From an uncultured Prevotella sp. (lineage in GTDB: Bacteria > Bacteroidota > Bacteroidia > Bacteroidales > Bacteroidaceae): a stretch of DNA of 45,749 nucleotides. Positions 34,110 to 43,400 of this stretch are shown piece after piece. Made by a program: the position numbers and the translations under genes. Each line of letters starts with the position of its first letter. Position 1 is the first letter of the stretch. The notes under the pieces were generated by a model. The model saw nothing but the letters and a program-made list of their open reading frames with translations. It made no database searches and had not been told where the DNA came from. The stretch is from contig CALUGP010000020.1 in NCBI GenBank assembly GCA_944320195.1, positions 1 to 45,749 of the forward strand, read 5' to 3'.

Positions 34110-34199
34110 GGCTTATTTGGCTCATTCGCCCCATTTGGCTTATCAGGCCTATTCGCCCCATTTGGCTTATTCGGCTTATTCGGCTTATTCGGCCTATTA
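34110..34199 (+). repeat. 9-bp tandem array between cydA and cydB, ten units
   Basis: Ten gap-free 9-mers on the GGCTTATTC theme (34110, 34119, 34128, ... 34191). Units 3 and 6 are GCCCCATTT, giving a 27-bp higher-order period. Sixteen of the final bases are AT-only before the cydB start. With the 7-bp array it fills most of the 173-bp cydA-cydB gap, unusual for genes whose products form one complex. Confidence 0.95.
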
Positions 34200-34221
34200 T
34201 TAATCATTAAATTATCAAAAT

Positions 34222-35322
34222 ATGACATACGATTTCTTACAACACTATTGGTGGTTCATCGTTTCCCTGCTCGGGGCGTTGCTGGTGTTCATGATGTTTG
34301 TCCAAGGCGCCAACTCCGTATTGTTCTCCCTCAGCGGAAAAAACGAAGACGAACTGCGCCTGATAACCAACTCTACAGGCAAAAAATGGGAAATAACATT
34401 TACCACGCTCGTCACCTTCGGCGGAGCGTTCTTCGCCTCTTTCCCGTTGTTCTACAGCACCAGCTTCGGCGGAGCCTACTGGGTGTGGATGATTATCCTG
34501 TTCACATTCGTGCTCCAGGCCGTCAGCTACGAGTTTCAGCACAAGTTGGGCAATCTGCTCGGCGCACGCACCTTCCAGTGGTTCCTCGTCATCAACGGCA
34601 TTGCAGGCCCGTTGCTGCTCGGCATGGCAGTAGCGACATTCTTCAACGGCTCTAACTTCATCGTTGAGAAGGCCAACATCTTCGGCGAGGCAAGCCCAAT
34701 AATCAGCCGCTGGGCCAATGCCAGCCACGGCCTTGACGCCCTGCTCAACGGATGGAACTGGATATTCGGCCTCGCCGTGTTCTTCCTCGCACGCATTCTC
34801 GGCATACTCTACGTCATCAACAACGTTGACAACGCAAGTATTCGCCGCCGGGGCACGGTGCGCCTTGTTGGCAACTTCGTGCCGTTCCTCGTGTTCTTCA
34901 TAGTCGCCGTTGTGTACATCCTGCTGAAAGACGGCTACGCCTTCGACCCTGTAACGGGCGAAATATTTATCGAGCCAGACAAGTATTTCAACAACTTCTG
35001 CCAGATGTGGCCTCTCGCCGTAACCTTGCTCGCCGGGGTCACGCTGTTCCTGTTCGGCTGCATGAAGACTATCTTCAGCGCGACATACACACGCGGCATA
35101 TGGCCTGCCGGCATCGGCGCGGTGCTCGCCGTGCTAAGCCTGCTGCTCTGCGCAGGATGGAACGACACGGCATATTATCCGTCAACCGCCGACCTGCAAA
35201 GCAGCCTCACCATTGCCAACAGCTGCAGCAGCGAGTTCACGCTGACAGTGATGTTCTACGTCTCCCTGCTCGTTCCCTTCGTCGTTGGCTATATCGCGTA
35301 TGTGTGGAGGAAAATGGGGTAA
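34222..35322 (+). CDS. cydB: Cytochrome bd ubiquinol oxidase subunit II
   Basis: 366 aa with about eight membrane helices. The N-terminus (FLQHYWWFIVSLLGALLVFMMFVQGAN) and the C-terminal NSCSSEFTLTVMFYVSLLVPFVVGYIAYVW are typical of CydB. It forms the heterodimer with CydA. Its stop is 13 bp from the convergent mrp stop, and a perfect palindrome spans the junction. It lies 173 bp after cydA across two tandem arrays; no ribosome-binding site of classic form is seen before ATG 34222 (AAATTATCAAAAT). Confidence 0.96.
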   Translation: MTYDFLQHYWWFIVSLLGALLVFMMFVQGANSVLFSLSGKNEDELRLITNSTGKKWEITFTTLVTFGGAFFASFPLFYSTSFGGAYWVWMIILFTFVLQAVSYEFQHKLGNLLGARTFQWFLVINGIAGPLLLGMAVATFFNGSNFIVEKANIFGEASPIISRWANASHGLDALLNGWNWIFGLAVFFLARILGILYVINNVDNASIRRRGTVRLVGNFVPFLVFFIVAVVYILLKDGYAFDPVTGEIFIEPDKYFNNFCQMWPLAVTLLAGVTLFLFGCMKTIFSATYTRGIWPAGIGAVLAVLSLLLCAGWNDTAYYPSTADLQSSLTIANSCSSEFTLTVMFYVSLLVPFVVGYIAYVWRKMG

Positions 35323-35345
35323 GAAGAATTAACTCTTAATTCTTC
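35323..35345. terminator. Perfect palindrome between convergent cydB and mrp
   Basis: GAAGAATTAA (35323-35332) and TTAATTCTTC (35336-35345) around CTC form a perfect 10-bp inverted repeat. It reads like one copy of the 7-bp repeat on each strand joined head to head, and contains the mrp stop codon. It could terminate or halt both convergent transcripts, although the stem is AT-rich. Confidence 0.5.
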
Positions 35346-36436
35346 ACTTCCACCACCTTCGTAGGCCCTTGTTCCTTGTTCCGGCGGTTCACGGTTGTCA
35401 CCACGGCCTGGGCCAGGTTGATGAAAGCCTGGCCGGTCATGGTGTTCTCGTCGAGTGCCGACGGCTTGCCGTCGTCGCCGCTCTCGCAGATGCTCTGCAC
35501 CATCGGTATCTGCGCCAGCAAGGGCACGCCCATCTCCTTGGCCAAGTTCTTGCAGCCGTCCTTGCCGAAGATGTAATACTTGTTTTCGGACAGCTCGGCC
35601 GGGGTAAACCAGGCCATGTTCTCCACCAGTCCAAGTATGGGCACGTTCACCTTGTCGTTCCTGTACATGTCGATGCCCTTGCGCGCGTCGGCCAGAGCCA
35701 CCTTCTGCGGCGTGCTCACGATGACCGCGCCGGTGATGGCCAGCGTCTGAAGGAGAGTAAGGTGGATGTCGCTCGTGCCCGGCGGCGTGTCGAGTATGAA
35801 GTAGTCAAGGTCGCCCCAGTCGGCGTCGCCGATTAGCTGCTTCAGCGCGTTGCTCGCCATGCCGCCGCGCCACAGCGTCGCCGTGTCGGGGTTTACAAAG
35901 AAGCCTATGCTCAACAGCTTCACACCATACTTCTCTATCGGCTCTATCAGGTCGCGGCCGTCCACGTTCACTGCGTAGGGGCGTGCGTCCTCCACGTCGA
36001 ACATCTTAGGCATCGACGGCCCGAAGATGTCGGTGTCGAGCAGACCGACCTTGTAGCCGAGCCTTGCCAGCGCGATGGCGAGATTGGCAGCAACGGTGCT
36101 CTTGCCCACGCCGCCCTTGCCTGAGCTTACGGCCACCACGTTCTTCACGCCCGGCAGCATCTTGCCCGGTTCGGGGCGGGGCTTCGACTTCGTTTCCACG
36201 CCTATCGTCACCTCCACGTCCTTGCTCACGTGGTAGTGTATCGCCGCCTCGGCGGCTTTCAGCGTGGATTTCATGAAAGGGTCGGTGTCACGCGGGAAAA
36301 TCAGCGAGAACGACACCTTCATGCCGTCAATCCGCAGGTTGTCGGCCACCATTTCGCTTTCCACCAAGTTTTTCTTCGTTCCCGGATACGTCACCGTAGC
36401 CAGGGCGTCCATTATCAGTTTGGGATATAGTGTCAT
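35336..36436 (-). CDS. Mrp/ApbC-family P-loop ATPase
   Basis: 366 aa. An N-terminal MIP18/DUF59-like domain (residues about 5-80), then the deviant Walker A motif GKGGVGKST (106-114), a switch region DTDIFGPSMPKMF, and DYFILDTPPGTSDIHLTLLQT. Mrp/NBP35/ApbC proteins carry or transfer iron-sulfur clusters to target enzymes. The CxxC pair that bridges the cluster in the classical family, expected just before YYIFG, is replaced here by FTPAELSEN, so it may not bind a cluster in the standard way. The -7 box lies at 36473-36466 on the - strand, about 30 nt before the ATG. Neighbour of cydAB but convergent, so not co-transcribed. Confidence 0.93.
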   Translation of the reverse strand: MTLYPKLIMDALATVTYPGTKKNLVESEMVADNLRIDGMKVSFSLIFPRDTDPFMKSTLKAAEAAIHYHVSKDVEVTIGVETKSKPRPEPGKMLPGVKNVVAVSSGKGGVGKSTVAANLAIALARLGYKVGLLDTDIFGPSMPKMFDVEDARPYAVNVDGRDLIEPIEKYGVKLLSIGFFVNPDTATLWRGGMASNALKQLIGDADWGDLDYFILDTPPGTSDIHLTLLQTLAITGAVIVSTPQKVALADARKGIDMYRNDKVNVPILGLVENMAWFTPAELSENKYYIFGKDGCKNLAKEMGVPLLAQIPMVQSICESGDDGKPSALDENTMTGQAFINLAQAVVTTVNRRNKEQGPTKVVEVKN

Positions 36437-36465
36437 AATGTTTCTTGTTATTTTTATAGTCCGTG

Positions 36466-36473
36466 CAAAATTA
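36466..36473 (-). promoter_or_regulatory. Candidate -7 box of mrp
   Basis: TAATTTTG on the - strand (36473-36466) matches TAnnTTTG and gives a leader of about 25 nt. No TTTG at the ideal -33 distance was found. Confidence 0.5.
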
Positions 36474-36631
36474 TAAAAATATCCCGTTACTTCTATACTT
36501 TTATCGGCACAATTTCTCTGTCAGCTGTCAGTTTTAGCCATAAACCAACGTCGTGAGTTCGGCATAAGGAATCATCTTTCAAATTATATAAATTCTTGCC
36601 GCTTTGCTTTTCTGCAGCTCAGTGTCAAGTC

Positions 36632-36745
36632 GTCATTCCGCTGAAAAGCGGAATCCAGTCGAAAAGACAAAGGCGGCCAACCACTATGGCTGCTTTCTGG
36701 ATTCCGCTTTTCAGCGGAACTGAAAGTCGCCGTTAAGGCAATGAC
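36632..36745. repeat. 27-bp palindrome, 38-nt spacer and 49-bp long palindrome
   Basis: GTCAT-type palindrome 36632-36658, a 38-nt spacer starting TCGAAAAGACAAAGGCGGC, and the long form reversed at 36697-36745 carrying the CTGAAAGTCGCCGTTAAGGCA insert. Mirror arrangement of 23607-23720 with the same spacer length. Confidence 0.9.
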
Positions 36746-36960
36746 GACTTGCCACCGACTTGCAAGAAACGGATAAGTGTGACATTACTGTTATGCCGGA
36801 CTCGCGTAATGATATCGTCCTCGAAGAGGGCGAATGTCATCCTGCAGTTCGCCCCCTCGGGGACGGGATTGACACCTATACATTATACACCTAAACTGCG
36901 GATGAACCGAAAATCCAGGGAGACGGGTCGGCATAAAATATTACTGCTATAATCATTATT

Positions 36961-37080
36961 CAAGCGGTCAGTGGCATTTGGTCATTCCGCGCTTAGACGC
37001 GGAATCCAGAGCAAAGGACATGGGAAAACAGATTGTATCCACCGTCTAAGCGCGGAATGGCCAAATGCCACTACCGCTTG
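36961..37080. repeat. 120-bp MITE-like inverted repeat
   Basis: 36961-36999 (beginning CAAGCGGTCAGTGGCATTTG) is the reverse complement of 37043-37080 apart from one indel and one mismatch, with 43 bp between. The left arm runs into a palindrome of the main family with a new stem (ATTCCGCG/CGCGGAAT, loop CTTAGA, 36981-37009). It looks like a small non-autonomous element; no clear target-site duplication was found. Confidence 0.8.
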
Positions 37081-37351
37081 ATACAGGGTCATAAAACATT
37101 CTTCTTATGCCAAACTCACGTTAATTCAAAACCAGCATAAACTCTGTCATCTTTCAGTTTATACCATAACCGACTGGCTGACAATCACATACGAGCTGAC
37201 ACTCCGTTCCGTCGTCTGTCAGCGCATCTGTCAGTCCGCAACAGCCTTACACTCAACACGTTACGCCAAAAACTGACAGATGACAGACAAAATGCCGCCT
37301 TACAAGATACAAGACACGGCATATTACTGTGCAATTCATGGCATATCGCAA

Positions 37352-37394
37352 TGCAAAAGGTGGCCTTTCACACCGCGAAAGGCCACCTTTTGCA
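37352..37394 (-). terminator. Terminator of the giant gene
   Basis: TGCAAAAGGTGGCCTTTC (37352-37369) and GAAAGGCCACCTTTTGCA (37377-37394) form a perfect 18-bp stem with a 7-nt loop, ending 12 bp after the stop codon of the giant gene on the - strand. The stem is A-rich then T-rich at its foot, which would allow action in both directions. Confidence 0.8.
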
Positions 37395-37406
37395 AAGGAA
37401 AGCGAT

Positions 37407-40400
37407 TTAATTTTTCATCTTTAATTTTCTTACTGCCACGGTCTTGCCGTCGCGTTCCACCTTGACCACGGCCACGACCGCAACGCTTGCCGCGATATCT
37501 TCGGCCGAAGATGCAGCCACGCGCTGCGCCGCCGCCATGCCGTCGGCAGAGTACACCGTGATGCGGTCGCCCTCGGCCACGCCTTCCACTCGGATTACGC
37601 CCGGCTGTACGGAGTAAGCGCGTATGCCGTCGTTGCGGCCGTCGTCAACCATGCGGTTGAAGCTGACGGTGAAGCGCCCCTCTATGTCGCCCGGCGCGGC
37701 GGCGGTGAAGTCGTAACCGCCCTCAAGCAGGTCTACCGTGCGGCCCGTGGCGGCGTCTTCGAGCACCACCGTCTCGTAGCCGTCGGCAACGCAACTTTCA
37801 GGTATGGCTATGGTGTACATTCCGGCTTCGGGCACGGTGACGCCTACGGCGGTCTCGCCCTCGATGTTCACCGCCGAGAGCAGCGAGTAGCGGGCGTTGC
37901 CGCGCGTGGCGTATATCTGCGGACGATTGTCCGCCATCCACTTCACGCCGTCCGCCGAGAGGTCGAAGTCTGTCCGCGCCTCGCTTGCCGGCACAGCCGT
38001 CAGTTGCAGTTCGTCGGCTGCGGCGTCGCCGTCGGCGCGGGTCTCGCCGGTGCGTGTCAGGGTCAGAGCCAAATCGTCAACTACGCCGTAAGCCTCATCG
38101 CCGTCAGCTCTTGCCGTAGGCTGTTCCACGCCGAACGTTTCCGTTTCGGACAACGTAGCCGTCTGGGTAAACACGGCGTCGCCCGCCGGGATGTAGCCGC
38201 CAGCATTGGCGGCCAGTTCGGTGTTGCGTGTGATGTATGTACCGCCTTGTTGTCCGTAAATCACGCGGCCATATTCCATATCGTCGTACTTCATGGCGCA
38301 AAGGTAAGGCGAACCGAAGAGGTTCCAGCTCATGTTCTCCTTGTGGGTGAACCGCTTGCCTGTGCCCTCGTTGCCGACCGTCCATGGGTCTTCAAAGTTG
38401 TTCTTCTTCAACGTCACGCTCTTTGCATCGTCCGCACTTTCGGTATAAACGCCGTCGGCTTTTCCGATGAAGCGCACCTTGGCGTTGCTTGCGCCTGTAG
38501 TATTGTCGAGCAACAGACCTGTGTGTCCGTAACTGTCGGGGTTGTCCGTCCACGCCGTACCGTTGTCGCCGTCAAACTTAAAGTCGTATGCGGCGCGCTT
38601 TGCAGCGTCGTAAGACTTCACGGCGACTTTGTTGTCATTTACAAACTCCGTATCCGTAACCTTATATGGCACATAAGCCATGTCAACGCTGTTCTTTGGA
38701 ACGTTGCGCTCAACAATCACATGGCTCAACGCCACGCTGTTGCCATTGCCGCGCAGACCGGCCTGATGTTCAAGCAGCAGCACGCCGGGGTTGAACGGCT
38801 TGCCTTCAGCGTAAACGCCGCCCTCGATTGACAGCTCCTTGCCTTCACGGACATACACAACCGACTTGCCGTGGGGATAGTCTTTGGCTGTTATCACGCT
38901 GTCACCAGTGTTTATATCCCATGTCTCGAAGCATCCGTTGTCAACCTTGTTGCGTATGCGCTTGTTGCCGGCGATGTCACGGTTGTGGCCTACGGCATTG
39001 ATACACTTGCCCGTTTCATCTTGATTATCGCCGCTGTCAATATCATCCGATGTTTCCATATCATCCGATGTTTCCATATCATCCGATGTTTCCATCAGCT
39101 GGTATTTCCATTCGTCGTTGCCGTCGATATAGGCGTTATCATCCCTTGCGCTTGTGCGGTTATTAGAACCACTGTCTACCGTTCCCGTCGCCGTCACGTT
39201 CACGGCCTTTCCGCCTGAAACGTCGCCATGGACTAACGAGTTATAAAGCACGCCCAGTTGTCCTCCGATGCCGCTGAACTTAACAACGTTGTTGATTATC
39301 GACGTTGAGAGGTAGCAGCCCCCGGAGATGCTTGCCGTGCCGTTAACCTCGAAACCGTCAACCACAGAGTTCTTTCCGATTATCCTTACGTCGTTCAGTG
39401 TGGAGCGGTTCGCGCTTGCGCGCTCAATCAAACCTGCGCGCTTGCCAAGCAGTTCCTCAACGGCAGGCTTTACTTCATTCTCAGCTATCTTGCCGTCTTC
39501 GGGATAAACCTCGTGCGCCGTAGTCTCGTCGTTCATGCCGCCGTAGACTTTCGTGTTGGGGAGTGTCAGGCGGACGTCCTGTCCTTTTACGTTGTTGTGG
39601 ACGAAGACGTAGCCCGTGGCGTCTATTACATCACTGCCTTCCACGTTGTTTTTATTATATGCATAAATGCCCACCAAGTCGGCTGCGCCCTGGAGGTCGC
39701 TCAATGCGTTCTGCCAGCTCTTGCCGTCGCCGTTAGAGCCAACCACGTCCGCCTTGACGTATGCTATCGGCTGCAGCGGAGCTTCATACTCGTAAGCGCC
39801 GATGTCTATACTGCCGTCTACGAGGCGCGCGCTGTTGCCAAGGTCTGTCTCGGTGGCGGGGATAGTTGCATTAGCGTCGCCTAACACTTCACGTGCATAA
39901 TGCCCGTTGCTTCCATTGTTGAGCAGCGTCAGGCTTGGGCGGATATGGTAATCGCCGTTGTCCGGGTCAACGAAGTTCGGGCCGTCGTTTATGCTGGCGT
40001 TTTCAGTATTTGCAAACACCTTGTTGTTATTGCCGTCGGCTTCCTGCATCCGTTGCGTTCCGTTTTTCCAAAACACGGAGTTATAGACATTTGTCAACGC
40101 CGTGCTCATATCCTCCGTGTTGTTGGCGAACGTCGTATTAACCAATGTGATGTCGGTGCCCGCGTTTGCCGTCAAGCCTGTGCCGCCATCGGCGAAGAGG
40201 GTGTTGTAAATCAGCATCTTGCCGCTGTTGTCAGACACGTCTATGCCCGAACCGTCATTCTCACGCAACGCACAGTTCTTCAGCGTCAGGCTTCCGCCGT
40301 TGCCGGTGCTTGCGTCGATGCCGTCGCCGTCGGTATTAATAAAGGTGAAGCCCTCTATCGTCACCTGCTTGCCGTTGGTGTTAACCGTCATCAGTTGGTT

Positions 40401-43400
40401 TGTACCACTCACACGGTCTGAATTGCGTACCACGGTCTGCTTGCTGAAGTCTTGCTGTTCGCCGGTTCCCGTGCATGAGCCTTTCAGCGTCAGCGACGGA
40501 TAGTCCGAATCATTGCCCATGGCAAGGATATAAGCCGAACCAGCCGACAGCCTGTCCCATGAATATTCGCCATCCCTTACATATACGAATCTCTCACCTG
40601 GGGTTTGCGTCGGGTTTGCCGCACCGATTATCGCATCGCGCAACTGGTCGGTAGCGTTTGCCCAGCTATTGCCCGAACCCGTGCCGCGCGAAATCGTGTC
40701 TACATAAATCTTGCTCATCGTTGAGAAATTCGAGATGTACTGGTATTCGTAAACTCCGATGTCGATAGTCTTGCACAACTCCTCGTTGTTCTCTCCGCGA
40801 GGACCTGAATAGCGTGAATAGCTGCCGTTTCCAGTCGATATGTAAGCCTCCGGGATTGCAGTATTTCCGTCTTTTCCAAACCAAGCCTTGTATTCACCGG
40901 TCTCGACATTATCCTTATGGTCTTGCTCATCTTCAGGTGCTTGCGTGGTATGGCTTACGCCGTCGCCGGCGTCCGTCGTCACGGATATTGCCACGGGGTT
41001 CCAAAGGTTGGTGGCGGAGTTGCCCGCTACGCCCGCCTCGGTTGAGGGGCTTGTCAGGCGCGGGCCGTTCTCTCCCATATTGTCCTTGTCGAGCAGGATG
41101 TTGCCATCCGAACCTGACGTAAACTTTCCACCATAGTCAACATCGCTTGCCGAATGCCTTACGTCAAATATGTCTGCTATATCGGTGTTATTGTCATACG
41201 TATCCCCCTCGTTGCCCCAGATTAGGGTGTTCACAATCTTGCTCTTGGCGTTGTTGCTGTATATTACGGGATTAGTTTTAGCCTTGTTCTTCACGAACGT
41301 ATTATTCATAAGGTTAATCATGGGGTCGCCCACCGACGTAATGCCTTCGGCATAGTTTGTACCTATTGCACCACCTTCACCTGCCGACTCGTTATTAGAC
41401 CACAAAGTATTAACTGCACTAAGACAAGGTTGCGCGACATTTTCATCAAACCATGCTATGTACACAGCTCCGCCACGACTGGTCAGCGTGTTGCCCTGCT
41501 GGTCAGCATTAGCCACGGTCTCGTTGCCGGCCAAGATGCAGCCCGTAAGGTTGAGGTCGGCGTTGCGCACAAAGACGCCGCCGCCGCGCACTGCTATGTT
41601 GTCTATTACACGGCAACGGCGCAGCGTATAGTTGACGCCGTTGCTGTAGATGCCGCCGCCGCGCCCTTGCTCGTTGCCGCTCTGGATGGTCGAGAGGGCA
41701 ACGTCGGTCTTGCCGTACATCACGGTGAGGCCGTCGAGCAGCACGTCGCCGCCGTCAGCGTTGTCGCCGTCAGCGTCGTCGCTGAACACTACGTGGTAAG
41801 CGTTTTTCTCCGTGCCCGAAACGTTGATCTGTCCCGACAATATCGTCTGACTGGCAAGTTCCCACGGCTCAAGCAGGTTGTTCTGGTTGAAGTCGGAGTA
41901 TTTGCGGCTTGACAAGATTTTTTCTATTTCGCCCATGCAAGCGAACGTCTCTCCGTCCATGCCGGGGATTCTTGTTATATCCTGTCCGTTTTCATTCTTT
42001 GACGAAATCTTCTCCGTGCCCTCAAAGCCGCCGTAGATGCTTACGCCCGCTGGCACCTCGAACGAGTAGAGGCGTTGGTCATGGGTTACTTGCGCCGTGG
42101 TCTCACGCATATTCGTAGGCTTGTAAGTGCCGCCCGCCACGAGGATTTCAAACTTCACATCGGCGTTCTTACCGTCTTTCCTCATGCTGCGAATGTAACC
42201 CAGGGCGTCTTCAAGCGTAGAGAACGACGTGTAGAACGACTTGCCGAGATAGTCCATTATCTGCGCACCGTCGGGCATAGACACGTTCTTGGCCTGCGAC
42301 ACGAAGATGCGTGTCATCAAGTCCGTTGGCAACACTCCGCCCTCGTAGGCGAACGCTCCGGCGTCGAGCCTCGTTGCGCCGTTGCCGAGCTGTATGCGGT
42401 CGATGCCTTGCATGTCGGTCGTAGCAACGTTGAACGTTTTTACAAATCCCGTTTGCGTGCCGTCAGTTTTCTGCTGATACTCGTTCTTCACGCCGTGCTT
42501 TATCATCAGCGAGTAGTCTTTCAGGCGGCGGTAATCATCGGTGAAATAAAGGTCGGCGTCGCTTTCGAGCGAGGCGTTCTCGAAGTCTGACGGCATCTCC
42601 TGGCTCTCAACGAAGCAGTCGTTGAATGGGTAGAAGTCGTTAGTGCCGATGTTGAACACCGTGCCAAGTTGCGTGTCGGCAAACTTATCGTTGGTTACGC
42701 CGCTGACGTTCTTGTTGGCCTGCGCCGCATTGCCCCAGATTACGGTGTTCACCTGCATCGACGCGCCGTCCTCAAGATAGAGTCCGCCGCCGTCGTCAGC
42801 CGTGTTGTCGGCTATGGTGCATGATATTATGTGGGCGCGGTTGTTTTCCGTAACGTCTGTGCCGTCGGCGTCTTTATTGGCGGCGTAAACGCCGCCGCCC
42901 TTATCGGCAGTGTTGTCAAGAACGGCCGTGCCGCTCACCGTGCCGCCGGGCATCACGTAGAGTCCGCCGCCCTGCACGGCTTGGTTGCCCATGACAACGC
43001 AGTTCCTAACGTGCGCACCGCCCGGCACTATCGCACCGCCACCCATCGTGGCGGGGTTGCCCGCTCTGGCCATCGACGTGGCCGAACCGTCAACGAGCCA
43101 AACGCCGTCGATGACCGCCCCCTTGGCTAACGCCGCCGTACCCGGCCATGAGCCGAACGTCACGGCGTGGTAACCGTTGACTTCTTGTGTGATTGTAGAG
43201 CCAGACGAGGGCACGGCTATCGCGCTCAACACCGTGCGGAACGTTATGCCATTACGGGCGTTTTCGCCCTGAGCATCGTCCCAGCCGCTACCTTCTTTAT
43301 AAGTTCCACCGCTAAAATCTCCCTCGTAATATCCGCCCATCACGGTAACACCGTCGGGCACTACGAATGTGTAACTCAGCGGGTCGGTGCCGCTTGCAAG

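Larger units (their letters stand above)
36600..37090. repeat. Repeat island IV
   Basis: The gap between mrp and the giant gene (36437-37406) contains no supported gene. It holds an inverted palindrome pair (36632-36745), a MITE-like inverted repeat (36961-37080), and from 36746 to 36960 unassigned sequence with a weak second-family remnant. Bases 37091-37350 show nothing that I recognise. Confidence 0.8.
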
